Assembly (NCBI RefSeq): GCF_009727055.1
Contig: NC_052350.1
Location: 265,569 to 329,568, forward strand
Length of the DNA stretch: 64,000 nucleotides
Origin: Benincasa hispida
Lineage: Eukaryota; Streptophyta; Magnoliopsida; Cucurbitales; Cucurbitaceae
Direction: 5' to 3'
Position 1 is the stretch's first letter; each line of letters opens with the position of its first letter. Shown one piece after another: positions 46,958 to 58,650 of this stretch. The position numbers and the translations under genes are program-made. The notes beneath the pieces are model-generated. The model had not been told where the DNA came from and did not search any database. It worked only from the letters and a program-made list of their open reading frames with translations.

Positions 46958-48039
46958 TGAACAATGCTTGTCCTCAAGCATTCCATAAATAATTCTTTGT
47001 TATCTCCCTTGTCTTTAGTGTGCAGAGTTCGCCTCTCATCATATTCAATTATAAGCTCGAGACAAGAGTTTGGAAAATGTAACATAAATTGACTCTTTTC
47101 TAAAAGGAATAATGTTTAGTTTCAGGTGCAGCAAGCCTTTCATCAACAACTCCTTTCGTTTCTCAAAACATTCCCGTTTTTTCTAAACCAGCAATGCATT
47201 AGATGCTTTTTTAAAATAGATGTCGGACAAAAAGAAAAAAATATATGAATTTTCAATTACCCATGTGTTGTTCCAGGTATCCCACTTTTGTTTTGGCTTG
47301 CCCCCACAGGTGTCATGCGAGCATCCAACTACGGGTGAGAACCCTTCACAACTAAACTCATATCTAACATTCATGTGTTTCATGATACAACGTCTTTAAA
47401 CTAGATAGAGGAGTTTTATGGGACGCATTGGTCTAGGAAATTTAACATCGTTTTGGCTTGCCCCCACAAGTGTCTGCGAGCATCCAACTACAGCTAAGTG
47501 CCTGTTCCAACTTTAACTCATGCCACTTTGAGGTTTTTCTTTTAGAGGAGTGACAGAGGAGTTGCGTTTAACATTATTCTATTTTGTTCCCTTTCTTTTT
47601 TATGTACTCAATTAATGCGTCTTAACTCGGATTTTTCTCATCCCCAAATTTGGAGATGAGCTAAATCCTCATTGCTAAAAGAGAAACAAAATTTCGAAAA
47701 GGCTTTGAGAGTTCCGAAAGAAGTTTTGAATTAAAGCTTGCATGCGTTAGAAAGAAAACATGTAGTCTTTTTAGAGAAGTTCAGGCTTTGCTGATTTTCC
47801 TAACGCCTACTCTATACTTATAGATTTCATATTATTGATATCATTGAGGTAAGGCAAAGCACAAGACTAGAAAATAGCTAAAGAACAAAAAAAAGTATGC
47901 TAAGGTCAAATGCAAGGAAAACAATTATAGAAAATTTTCATTCATTTTCATAGGATAACATGAAATAAACAAACAAGACAAACAAATACAAAAAATTATC
48001 AAATAAATCAAAATACAAAATAACCAACACCCCAAAACT
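46958..48039 (-). other. Athila 3' untranslated region with a 160-bp-spaced repeat
   Basis: Non-coding between ORF3 and the polypurine tract. Contains two copies of a ~42-bp phrase starting TTTTGGCTTGCCCCCACA and continuing to GCGAGCATCCAACTAC, at 47291-47332 and 47451-47491, with minor differences. The frame at 47183-47383 overlaps the first copy and is probably chance. Confidence 0.6.
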
Positions 48040-50325
48040 TTATTGTGCTAGCGCGTCATCCCTGCGTTCTTCTGCAGGGTCTTCATCCATAAAGCGCAAA
48101 GTGTTTCTAAGATGAGTAGGTAGTGGAGGCAGAGCAAACATTCCAACCAAGACCTGATTAATGTACTGTGTTGTATACACAAATTGGTCTTGCATTTTTC
48201 TTGTTTGCTGCCTTAAGTAATCCCTTAGAACCTTGTTTTGTTGTTGAAGACTTTCAATGGACCTGGCCAATGGTCTGAGTTGATCACTGATGAAAGTTTT
48301 CAACTCCTCAATGTCAGTGTTGCGTTGAGGTGGTGCTGGCTCTTCACTTTTTTCAACTGGGTCTTCAAAATTTACTACGTTACTCGATCCTAACCCAGTT
48401 GGTTCAAAAATGATTGGAGGAGGCACAAAAGTGGGAATTGGAATTGGTGAGGGCAAAGGAAGGGGACAAGGGATGTCTTAATCTACATCAGTAGGCTCTT
48501 GGTGCGTTGGATCAAAACTCCCTTCTCGCAGGGCCACTGGTGAGTTTTGGAGAGTAAGGTTTAGGTTTGGCCGCACTTCTTCATCCGTAAGTGCAAGCTC
48601 TGCTTCATAATATTCATTCTCTGAAGCTTCATCGTTGTGTTCAATTATCCGGACGCGTCTTCTTTTGGGGGCGCGTTTGGATGATCGAGGTCTAGTTGCC
48701 ACTTCTTTGGGAGGTAAGGCAGGCTGATGCAGTGAACCTTGAAGTAAATGCCTGATTAGCTTGATGTCCATTAGACCGTCGATCTCTTTATAATCATTCC
48801 CCAGAGGGATGCCCCCACATTCACACAGTGCGCAGATCAGCCATGGAAAATAAAGTTGTCCTCTTGGTTTGGTTTTGATGGCTTTGATCTGATCCCTTAT
48901 TATTCTCCCTACATCTAAAGGGATGCACTGCATGATACAGTAGGTGGCCAAGACGCGTTCTTTTGACAATGTTTCATCATGCGACGTAGGCATGATGCTT
49001 TTCTTAATCAGATAATACCATAGATTCGTGTCTGGCTTTAAGTTCCTGGAAGCTCGCATCTTTGCTCCATTTCTTGACATTTTCCATTTGCTTCCAGGCT
49101 TGGCTACCACTCTTAATGCATCTTCAACTTGGCTTGGAGTTGGTTGTTCCAAGATGTGGTTGCCTTCTACGTCCAAATTACTCTTGATGTTGAACACTTC
49201 ATTGATCTTATCAGATGAGAAGCGCACCAATACCCCATCAACATATGCAATACTTTTCTCCATGTTGAACTCACTGCTGTAGAACTAGTGGACAAGGTTG
49301 GGCCAAATTCTTGTATGCCCAACGCATAGCTGTCCCCAACCCATTGCTTCTATGGTTTCAGTTATGTATGCTGGCAATGGGTGGCATTCAAGAAAGAAGC
49401 CTTTCTCTGCAAAAAAATATCACTGAATTGACGCTTCCTTCCTGTGGTCTTCTTAGGTAATACGTCGTTTACCTTGCGCTTTCCCGCTACATATGCCTTG
49501 GCTTCCCATGCTAGCTCCCTTAATTTATTTTCCAATTCCCTTTGGAGAGCTGACTTCCTTTGCCCTTGCCTTGCAGGCTAATAACGTTCCAATTCCTTCT
49601 CTAACGTGTTGTCCCTTGAGCAGCTTCCACGCGTTGCATCCTTAGGACCGGATGCGGTCTGCTCATATTCTTCTTCAAAGATTAATTTTCTCTTTCTCGT
49701 CACTCTCTTTTCTTTTGAGGGCCCTTCATTCGCGTCAGTTTGGCGAGATTGCGATGCGTCTGGGCCAACTTCCCTTTCTTCATCTTATTCTTCTAACTTC
49801 GCTTTGAGCATCATTGCGTAGCGCTCCGCTTCATCCATTTCTAGTGATGTGTTGAGTGGGTCAGAACGCATCACTTGCTCTTCTTGGCCTTGATTCAGAC
49901 TTGCCAAGATTGCTCCAAACATTTTTTGCTTGTCCCTCCAAGCCAATTCCGCTAGTTCTTCAAGGTTTCGCTCTGAGCAGGACTGTCAGAGCTGGGCCTT
50001 GGTAGAGTGAATGATGGGGTGCCTGATGGGGTATGTGGCGACCCAGGGGATGAGATGATGATGGGTGAACATGGCGGTTGGTTGGACGCGTCTGCTTCAA
50101 CTGGGTAGATGGTGGCCAAGGGTTGTATGGACAGTAAAGAAGGTGGACGCACGGCTGGCGATGGTGCGTTATGAAGGTAGGTTGAGATGGGGTCATGCGT
50201 TGCACCCACCAGAGTGATATTCGGAATGAATGGTGGTGGGGCGGGCTTGGTATACGATTTCTTGGCAGTCGTAGATGACAAAGGACGCTGCCTTTGAGGT
50301 CGTGGGCGCCCATATACCACTTCAA
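48040..50325 (-). pseudogene. Athila third ORF (putative plant transposon protein domain)
   Basis: Athila elements carry an extra ORF after integrase; its role is unknown. From the right: a proline- and serine-rich N-terminal part (50325-49952, open in two frames), a broken stretch, then 49263-48478 (261 residues) with RASRNLKPDTNLWYYLIKKS, TYCIMQCIPLDVGRIIRDQI and LYFPWLICALCECGGIPLG, which I recognise as the 'putative plant transposon protein' family often annotated in plant genomes. An acidic tail and a basic RSSKRAPKRRRVR segment follow. The frame continues in phase to 48040 beyond one TAA (48478-48480); this last part (LRPLARSIESLQQQNKVLRD) looks coiled-coil. Confidence 0.75.
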
Positions 50326-51175
50326 ACGGTCTTTGGTTTTGAAGGGGTTTTAGGTTTTGGTTTTGGGGTGGTTTTGAGCTGTTGAAGGTTGGTGGTCTTT
50401 AGTAAGGAGGGTTTTGTTCTGCGTGGCTTTAGGGGGTTTCGACCGAGAACGGTCGTGGAGATGGAAGATGGCCGTCGGTGCGGAGGTTTAGTAGGGCGGG
50501 TGTTTTTTTAGGATCTGTCGATGGGCCTCTCCGGGGACGCGACGTTTGAAATAGGGCGGGGACGAGAAAGAGCTTAACATGTCAAGATGACATTCTCAAT
50601 AAAGCTCATTTGATTGAAATTATCTGGCTAGCCCGGACGTGGGAAATGCATTCGGTCGTCGAAAAGTTGATCGGAAAAAATACCGAGTAGTGGTGAAAGT
50701 GAGAGGCGCTAGGGTTTTTTTTTTTTTTTTGTTCTTTCGCAGCAGGCTTGAACGGCAGGATGGAATAAGAAAAAAGCAAAGGTATTCGAGTTATATAGGA
50801 GCCTAGGTAGTTGCAGGGAGTTGGTTGATGTTCATGCAGGCGTCCTTGAAATACAGGACGTCCATTGGGCTTCCAAGCACTCGAGTGCTTTGCATTTTCG
50901 AGATGCGTCTTTTCGACTTGGGCCATGCATTAGACTTAGTCTAACGCGTCCATTTATTCCCATCCCAATTGTACACAACTTTTTTTTTTTATTATTTAAA
51001 ACAAGTAAATCTCTAACTATGAAGGCAATAACAATGAACAATCAATCTTAAAACGCAGACAAACAAAGTAAATTCAAATGTATTGATAAAATACATAATG
51101 CAAAAAGAATAAGGGAAGAGGAAGCGTCTCTGGAACTTGTGTCGATGCGAACGCAGGGATGCTTCGACGCGAGCC
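50326..51175 (-). other. Athila spacer between integrase and third ORF
   Basis: No convincing coding domain. Poly-T runs near 50715-50731 and 50980-50990. Frames at 50606-51051 on both strands resemble nothing known. The spacer probably contains the splice or start signals of the third ORF, but none can be pinned down. Confidence 0.45.
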
Positions 51176-52350
51176 TCAGTTGGCTTCACGTAGTACGAGA
51201 GATGACTTTTGACGTTCTATGTCATCTTCAAAGTATGGCTTCACTCTTTGGCCATTTACTTTGAACGTGTTGGTGCCATTCTCTTGCGTTAATTCTACTG
51301 CTCCGTGGGGAAAGATTGTTTTGATAATGAATGGTCCTGACCACCTTGACTTTAACTTTCCTGGGAACAAACGCAACCGTGAATTGAACAATAAAACTTT
51401 TTGGCCAACAACAAACTCTTTCTTACTAATGCATTGGTCATGCCAACTTTTTTTCTTCTCCTTATAGAGCTTGTTGTTCTCGTATGCGTTCAATCGTCAC
51501 TCCTCAAGCTCATTGAGCTGAAGTTTGTGTTGATCGCCCGCGGCATCCAAGTTCAAATTTAGCTTCTTTACTGCCCAAAAAGCTTTGTGCTCCAACTCTA
51601 GGGGTATGACAAGCTTTTCCAAATACTAAAGAGTATGGAGACATACCTATGGGGGTCTTGTAGGCAGTCCTGTAGGCCCAGAGCGCTTCATCCAACCTCT
51701 GTGCCCAGTCTTTCTGTGATGCGTTGACAACTTTTTCCAATATTGATTTTATTTCCCGATTTGATACCTCAGCTTGATCGTTCGTTTGTGGGTGGTATGC
51801 AGTAGCGATCTTGTGCCTAACATTATATTTGGCAAGTAATTTAGAAATGATGCGATTAATGAAATGCGTACCTTCATCACTTATCAGAGCTATTGGTGTT
51901 CCAAAGCGTGTGAAAATGTTCCTAGTAAGAAACTTAGAAACAGTCGACACATCATTTCTGGCACAAGCTACTGCTTCTACCCACTTTATTGCAAGCAGGA
52001 TATATTGTTGACCGCAGGACAAGGGAAAAGTTCCCATAAAATCAATGCCCCAGACATCAAATAATTCAACTTCAAGAATATTGTTCAAGGGCATTGCGTC
52101 CCTTGATGAGATATTCCCGGTGCGTTGGCAGAGGTCACACTTACGAACATACTCCCTCGCATCGTTGAATAGGGTGGGCCAGAAGTATCCGCTTTGAAGA
52201 ATCTTCGCAGCGGTTCTTTGCCCTCCAAAATGCCCTCCGTAAGGAGAGTCATGACACTCAGCCAAGATGCGTTGTGTCTCTTCCTCCGGAACGCATCGAC
52301 GCATGATGAAGTCTGGGCCTTGTTTATAGAGAAATGGTTCATCCCAAAAA
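51176..52350 (-). pseudogene. Athila integrase
   Basis: Minus strand. N-terminal HHCC zinc motif: [17 protein letters not shown] through [15 protein letters not shown]. The catalytic core has [10 protein letters not shown] (first D), [11 protein letters not shown] (second D) and [11 protein letters not shown] (E), the D,D-35-E set. [15 protein letters not shown] is well preserved. The main frame ends at 51510; after a short break a C-terminal piece, 51493-51176, has KKSWHDQCISKKEFVVGQKV, WSGPFIIKTIFPHG and GQRVKPYFEDD, the usual gypsy integrase tail. Only one or two lesions are visible here. Confidence 0.88.
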
Positions 52351-53929
52351 TAAAATTTGATGTCATGTACTAACCATTTCTTTTGCTGAGAGTTGAAGTT
52401 CCCAGAGAATTGCTTGGTAGTTAAGTAATTAACTATGTTTGCGTACCAAGGTTCCCTGCCTTCAATTCTGAACAAGCTTTCATCAAGAAATGAATCTTTG
52501 ATTTCATTTTCTTGATCTTGTATTTCCTGATTTTCCAATCTGGACAGGTGGTCAGCCATCTGATTCTCCGTCCCCTTTCTATCCTGAATATCAATGTCAA
52601 ATTCTTGTAATAGCAACACCCATCTTATTAATCTTGGTTTCGCATCCTTTTTACTCATCAGGAACTTTATGGCTGAGTGATCTATATAGATGGTTGCTGA
52701 CGCACCAACTAAATAAGATCTAAACTTCTCGATGCTAAACACTACAGCCAACATTTTTTTTTTCCGTGGTTGTGTAGTGTTCCTGAGAGTCGTTCAGTGT
52801 CTTGGATGCGTAAGAGATGGGATGTATCAAATTTCCTTTCTTCTGCCCCAGCATGGTACCTACTGCAATATCACTCGGTCGCACATGAGAATAAAACGTT
52901 GCGTCCAATCTGGTGCTATTAGTACCAGAGTTGTAGTCAACGCATATTTCAATGTTTCAAACGCGTCACAGCAGTCCTCATTGAAATCGTAGGGCCAGTT
53001 CGCTTCTAATAATGCGCTCAGAGGTCGTGCAATTTGAGAAAATCCTCTAACGAACCTTCGGTAGAAGCCAACATGTCCTAGAAAACTTCGTAGAGCTTTT
53101 ACATTTGATGGTGGTGGAAGTTTAGCTATGACATCTATCTTGGCTTCATCAACTTCCAACCCAGCTTTAGATACTTTGTGGCCCAAAACTATTCCCTCAG
53201 TCACCATAAAGTGACATTTTTCCCAATTTAGCACAAGGTTTGTTGCCTCGCATCTAGCGAGGACAGCCTCTAAGTTATCTAAGCATGATTGGAATGAGTC
53301 TCCAAAGATTGAAAAATCATCCATGAAAACTTCAACGGTCTTTTCCAAGAAGTCAGAGAAAATTTCCATCATACACCTTTGGAATGTTCTAGGTGCGTTG
53401 CATAGCCCAAAGGGCATGCGCTGAACGCGAATGTTCCAAAGGGATAGGTGAATGTTGTCTTTTCCTGATCTTCTGGGTCAATCAAAATCTGGTTATAACC
53501 AGAGTATCCATCAAGGAAATAATAAAATTCTTTTCCAGCCAGTCTATTAAGCATCTGGTCAATGAAAGGAAGGGGGAAGTGGTCCTTCTTAGTTGCCGCG
53601 TTGAGCTTCCTATAGTCCATACAGATGCGCCAGCTTGTGACAGTCCTCGAAGGAATGAGTTCATTATTGCTATTGACTATCATAGTTATTCCCCCTTTCT
53701 TAGGAACGCATTGGACTGGGCTTACCTAGCTGCTGTCGGATATAGGAGGGATGACTCCTGTGTCCAGCCATTTTAAGATTTCTTTCTTGACCACCTCCTT
53801 CATTATGGGGTTCAGCCTTCTTTGAGGCTCAATCGATCCCGACTTCCCTTCTTCCAACCTGATTTTATGCATGCAATAAGATGGGCTAATGCCACGAATA
53901 TCCGCTAGCGTCCAACCTATTGCACGCAT
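52351..53929 (-). pseudogene. Athila reverse transcriptase and RNase H
   Basis: Minus strand: 53929-53726 (RRLNPIMKEVVKKEILKWLD, GVIPPISDS), 53683-53369 (RICMDYRKLNAATKKDHFP, YYFLDGYSGYNQI), then 53417-52860 in another frame with MPFGLCNAPRTFQRCM and the catalytic VFMDDFSIFG (FMDD at 53316-53327), HFMVTEGIVLGHKVSKAG and ALRSFLGHVGFYRRF. A stop at 52860 separates RNase H, in the same frame ([39 protein letters not shown]). The lesions are one frameshift near 53400 and one or two stops. Confidence 0.9.
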
Positions 53930-53943
53930 GTGCTTTGCAGCAT

Positions 53944-54885
53944 CTACAAAAGAGAATGTTCGTTAGGTTCAATAAGATTTGCGGAAATAATTACAGGTAA
54001 GGTTTTATTTGTTCCAAGTAAGGCGTGTTTAAGGTGACTAGGTAACGGTTTCAACACAAGTTCTGGTGGTTCCTCTAGTGATGGACGCGTTGGTTTCGTC
54101 TGTCGCTCACTCAGACTTGGCGGCTCTGGTTCTTTCATGTTCTCCTCCAACGCAAGGACCTCACATACTTGGGTCACTTCTTCTTCAGGAAACCCTATTC
54201 TATTTAGTTGACATTCTTCACTATCCGGGAACTTTAATGCGTTTAACACCTTAAACTTCACCTCTTGATTGTCTACGCACATAGTTAATTTTCCTTTATG
54301 CACGTCTATTAAAACTTTCCCAATGGCTAGAAAGGGGCGTCCAAGGATAATTGGTACATCTCTATCTGCTTCATAGTCCAAGATGATAAAATCCACTGGG
54401 AATATGAAGTTGTCAACTTTTACCAGAACGTCTTCAATCTTTCCTTCAGGGTACTTGATTGTTCTGTCAACGAGTTGAAGAGTAACAGAAGTGGGTTGTG
54501 CTTCACCAATTCCCAATTTCTTGAAGATTAAGAGTGGCATGAGATTAATACTTGCTCCCAAATCACACGACGCATGTCCCACCTCCAACCCTCCGATCGA
54601 GCACGGAACTGTAAAGCTCTCAGGGTCTTTTTGTTTCTTGGGTAGTCTACTGCTTACTAACGCATTGCACTCCTGCGTTAGTGCAATTACCTCTGTCTCG
54701 CTGACTCTCCTTTTCTTCGTCAAAATATCTTTCAAAAATTTGACATATTTTGGCATTTGCTCCAAGGCTTCTACAAGTGGAATATTGATATGCATTTGCC
54801 TCAGGAGTTCAAGAAAATGCTTAAATTGTTGTTCATCATTCTTCTTCATCAAACGTCTAGGGAATGGTGCGTTCAGCGACACCAC
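53944..54885 (-). pseudogene. Athila aspartic protease region of gag-pol
   Basis: Open for 313 residues from 54885. The active-site motif DLGASINLMP lies at residues 108-117, in place of the classical D-S/T-G-A. It is followed by VDFIILDYEADRDVPIILGR at about residues 160-180, the second conserved strand and the ILGRPFL box. Upstream are charged helices (FKHFLELLRQMHINIPLVEA). It cleaves the element polyprotein in related elements. Neighbouring frames join it to gag and RT, so it is part of one polyprotein now split by stops. Confidence 0.85.
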
Positions 54886-55184
54886 AGGTTTTCCCGTGTT
54901 AGACGTGTTTCGCTCTTAATGGCTTGTTGTTTCAGGCATTCTTTCTTCTTGATCTTCTAATGCCATTGAATGTGTGTTGCGTTCTTTTGAAGGATTGTTG
55001 CTTCTTGGATTCATGGTTCTTTCTTCAAGAGCTTTTCCACTTCGCAATGTCACCGCGTGACATTGCTTCTTTCCATTCTGTTCCCAGGAGTTGCAGTGTT
55101 GCTAGGCAAAACTCCAGGCTGCCTATTCTTCAATTCACTTGCTATCTGCCCCACCTGTATCTCCAGGTTTTTGATAGACGACGC

Positions 55185-56352
55185 CTAGCTTTTCAGCAAC
55201 GCGTCATTCTGGGCGATGTACTCCTTTAATAGATTTTCAAGCGGAGATCCTGAGCTCGACGCCTGACCTTCTCTATTAAAGAATTGTTGGTGTGGCTGAT
55301 GCATTGGTTGGAATGCAGGCAGCGGTCCTTGCCTTTGCTGTTGGTTCGCCCCTAGTGGTGCTCCTGTTGATTTCCTATCCAAGAAAAATTTGTATGGTTC
55401 CTCCATCCAGGGTTATATGTATTTGAAAATGGGTTATTTTTTATGAAGCATACTGATTGCGGGTTTTATGGGCAATCAGCGTAGGAATGGGGATCTCCAC
55501 AGCCCACACAGCTAACCATGGGTTGCTCGAATGCTTCTACCTGATTCACCTTCTGCTGATTTGATGCGTTCTCTAGTGATATGTTCTACAAAAGGTTGGT
55601 CATAGTAGCCACTTATGCATAGAGTGTGGCTATTGCGTTGGAATCGATAGATTAACATTCTGAGATCTCTTCTTCCTGTCAGTTCTTGTGTCATACGTGT
55701 CATCCACCCATTCCATGTTGTGCTTAGCAATGCGGTCTAATATTTCCTTAGCTTCAGTGTAAGATTTATCCATAATTCCACCAGTTGTAGCTGTGTCGGC
55801 TACCATCTGTGATGCTCTATTCAATCCACCATAAAAAGTCTCTATCTAGATAGTTAGTAGTAATCCATGGTTCGTGCAATTTTTGACCAATCCTTTAAAA
55901 TGCTCCCATGCGGCGCTTAAGGTTTCAGCTTCTTCTTGCTCAAAGTTCATGATTTCTCGACGCCTTCTTGCGTCGGTGGTGGGTGGGAAGTATTTTTGCA
56001 TAAATTTCTCCACCAACTTCTCCAAGGTTGTGATTTCTCCAGGCTCCAGTGAGTTTACCCATTGCTTTACGTTATCACGCAAAGAATAGGGGAACAGAGA
56101 TAGCCTGATTGCTTCTGGGGTGATTCCAAGAATCACAAAAGAGTTACATGTTTCCAGGAAACGTTTCATGTGGGCGTGAGGATCTTCTCCACGACTACCC
56201 CCAAATTGTCCAGCAGTTTGGAGCATTTGCAGCCTCACGGATTTCATCTCGAATCTTGTCCTGTCTGGCGTTGGGTATATGATTCCTGGTGAGAAATCAT
56301 ACAATACAGGAGATGAATACTCCCTCATGGGACGCGTACTACTGTTCGCCAT
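55185..56352 (-). pseudogene. Athila gag with CCHC knuckle
   Basis: The start at 56352 gives MANSSTRPMREYSSP. The retrotransposon gag domain lies at residues 40-165: GEDPHAHMKRFLETCNSF, IRLSLFPYSLRDNVKQWVN, TTLEKLVEKFMQKYFPP. The frame stops at 55846; pieces 55824-55630 (KEILDRIAKHNMEW) and 55406-55185 (glutamine- and proline-rich) continue it. A CCHC knuckle CVGCGDPHSYADC lies at 55472-55510, followed by a stop and NPQSVCFIKN. Confidence 0.85.
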
Positions 56353-56654
56353 TAGGATCGGATTTTACACGGCATGAGCTAGTTGTTGAGCTAAGTTCTG
56401 ATTTTCCTGGTTGTCTGCCATTTCTTGTTGCCTGTTTTGTTGTCTGAGAAGTTGTTGCCTCAACCTTCAACAACGATTAGATCGATTTCTTCGTTGGAAG
56501 GTTCTTTCAATCTCGGGGTTGTATATAAGTTCAGGAGTGCTCTCACTACTCATAAACGTTCACAAGCTTAGGCTTAGCTCGTAATACTCCCTCGGTTGAA
56601 GTGTTCCTACAAAAGATACAAGCAAAATTTCTGGTTAGTTTTGTTTCTGAATCC

Positions 56655-56672
56655 CCGACAATGGCACCAAAA
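56655..56672 (-). other. Athila primer binding site (tRNA-Asp type)
   Basis: Minus strand TGGTGCCATTGTCGGGGAT, close to the tRNA-Asp site TGGCGCCGTTGCCGGGGA used by Athila-type elements. It lies next to the LTR stub starting TATTCGTTGTTATCATG at 56676. Confidence 0.8.
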
Positions 56673-56675
56673 ACT

Positions 56676-56715
56676 TATTCGTTGTTATCATGATTCAAGC
56701 TAGAAGTGTATTGTA
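56676..56715 (-). repeat. Stub of the Athila 5' LTR
   Basis: About 40 bp matching the first bases of the 3' LTR at 45396 (TTCGTTGYTATCRTGATTCRAGC, GTGTATTGTA). It breaks off at 56713-56715 and continues directly as family-A LTR (GGACTATGATGTATTG). GTA is shared by both partners at the join. Confidence 0.85.
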
Positions 56716-57952
56716 GGACTATGATGTATTGTTCATTGGAGAAATCAATGGTACTTAAGGAGTTAAATGTAACTATAGGGGCAAAACAATAAATTGATCC
56801 AGCTATACTTACGAGCGATCTGTGAAGGGTTATCATACTGATGATTGGTTATATCCAATGGACACAGAAACATATCTGTAATGCGAAGAGTGCAGTTTTC
56901 GATCTTTAGTGGAGTGCTCGTCAGTTAAAGAGTTTAGTGGATATTGTGATTAAAGAATTTAGTCAGTTATTCACATACTGTTGGAGCTTCAAATTACAGG
57001 TCCATAAGGTCCCCTTGGTAGCTCAATGGATTCAAGTTGAGAATCAGTTTTTGGGTTAGTTTGAAGTGTTCAAATTAATAAGAGGTAATTTGATTATATA
57101 TGATATAATTAAATTGGTTCAATTATATGTGATATAATTGATTTGATGTATTAGATATATTAGTTGGAGAAATTGATATAAGTATGATTTATATTAAATA
57201 AAAGAGAAAAGAACTATGGTTTAAATATTACATATGATGTGATATTAAAACTATAGGTTATAAATATAATATGATAAGTTAGTTATTATATTTATTTATA
57301 ATAAAAACAATTATGAGATAATTGTTTATTGGTTATTTATTTTCTCCATTAACCGTGAAAGTGGGAGGTTATTTTTAGTTTTAATAACTGAAGAATAAAA
57401 TGAAAAATGTTTTCATTTTACGAGTGATCGCTTCATTGTTGATATCTAATCAATCGCTCACGAGAGACTATACGATAGCCCTCACAAGAGACTAAATGAT
57501 CGAGCGAGAGATTGTTAGACAATTGAGTACCCACTGTCTATACGATAGACTAAACCTTTCTCCCACTTACTCAATCGTGTAGCTCGATCGTATACTTCCT
57601 CCTTCCCTCCACCAAATTCACTTAGAGTCCACACCTCGTGGATTCTCACTCCGAGAATACCAAGGTTACCGAGTGGTAGTGTCGAGGGTTGTTTTTCAAG
57701 GATCAGACAGTTCATGATTGTCACGAGAGCGAGAGGTTGCTTGACAATTACTCACGAGAGAGAGAGAGTCCCAAAAGAAGAGTTCTTCAAAGGTATGTCT
57801 CTCAATTCCTTTTGTTTTAGTAAGAAAGCATGCTGTAATTTTCTCTATAATGCATAATTGTTCTTGTATGTTTGTGAATGCATTTATTCTTTCACAATGG
57901 AATTGGAAAGATCCTGCTTCCGCTCATTGGTTCTCTTGAATAAGAGTTCCTT
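56716..57952 (+). mobile_element. Family-A LTR, 3' two-thirds only
   Basis: Runs from GGACTATGATGTATTGTTC to AATAAGAGTTCCTTA. It matches A4 from about 37927 to its end and lacks the upstream third. It may be the remainder of the LTR into which Athila jumped, or a separate LTR nested in A3. A GAGAGAGAGAG stretch lies near 57760. The frame 57515-57724 is chance. Confidence 0.7.
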
Positions 57953-58273
57953 AGGAAGCCCACAACTTTCCTTGATTCTAATCTTGAGAATAATGAGGTA
58001 ACCAATGTGGTGATGTCTAAGTTCTTCAAGGACTTCCTAATGTGTTCATGGAGTTCGTGCTCGAGGGAAGGCAAAAAGTTCGTTGTTTCACCAAAGAGAA
58101 AATGAGAAGAATAGTTCTTCAAGGATAAGTTTCTGTAATTTACAATAGAATGCATGCTTAAAGTTGAATATTTATCCATGTTTCTGTCCTCTCTGTTTTT
58201 GTTAAGTTTGTAAATGAATTCTAAGACATGAATGCAATCACTCACTTCTGCTGTGGGAATTCCATTCCCTTCA
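57953..58273 (+). repeat. Tail of LTR A3
   Basis: LTR end sequence with TTCTTCAAGGATAAGTTTC, comparable to 8845-9013 of A1, closing at ATTCCCTTCA. Followed by ACTTC and the Sirevirus gag. Confidence 0.65.
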
Positions 58274-58619
58274 ACTTCATGGGAAACCGACAAAATATCT
58301 CGTGCCTCTTTTGTATAGATGCGGGTATTAATTAGCCTGAATATGTTACAATCAACACCATTAAATATGGCATTAAATGCTCGAGAATTCTCTAATGATG
58401 CTTCATCTTTAGCTTCAGACCACTGGAATTCTGGTTTCAAGATTTCCTTGCCATCATCAGTTTTGGTGGTTGGATGAGATCAGCCAGTGACTATAGTCTT
58501 CCATGTTTTACTATCAATCGCTTTTAGAATGGCAGTCATTCGAGCTTTCTAGTATGAATAGTTTGTTCCATCTAGAACAAGGGGGCAAGTGGTGGTGCCA
58601 CCTTCTTTGATTCTGCCAT
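58274..58619 (-). pseudogene. Sirevirus gag N-terminal part
   Basis: The ATG at 58619-58617 starts MAESKKV; a shift of frame then gives CPLVLDGTNYSY, a stop, KARMTAILKAIDSKTW, and from 58440 KPEFQWSEAKDEASLENSR and FNAIFNGVDCNIFRLINTR followed by EARDILSVSHE. This is the N-terminal copia gag domain. It is cut by LTR A3 after the HE dipeptide; gag resumes at 45214. Confidence 0.82.
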
Positions 58620-58650
58620 GATTGAAGCACTTAAGATAAAGGTGAACAAC

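Larger units (their letters stand above)
45396..56715 (-). mobile_element. Athila-type Ty3/gypsy retrotransposon, 5' LTR deleted
   Basis: Minus strand, 11.3 kb. From the right: ~40-bp LTR stub (56676-56715), primer site (56655-56672), gag (56352-55185), protease (54885-53944), RT, RNase H and integrase (53929-51176), a third ORF with the plant-transposon-protein domain (50325-48040), polypurine tract and full 3' LTR (45396-46944). The order is that of Athila elements. ORFs are longer and less broken than in the copia elements, so it is younger. It inserted in a family-A LTR; a later deletion removed most of its 5' LTR. Confidence 0.85.
45215..58273 (+). mobile_element. Family-A-like LTR 'A3' in Sirevirus gag, containing Athila
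   Basis: Left edge TGTTAGGGTTAATGCCC (45215), right edge GGAATTCCATTCCCTTCA (58273). Flanks CCTTC (45210-45214) and ACTTC (58274-58278) differ at one base, and gag continues across. The head is 45215-45395 and the tail 57953-58273. Between them lie the Athila element and a piece of a second family-A LTR. Much of A3's middle is missing. Confidence 0.7.

Noticed and set aside
50606..51051. Small ORFs on both strands between Athila integrase and third ORF
   Set aside because: They overlap each other, contain a homopolymer-coded run and match no family.
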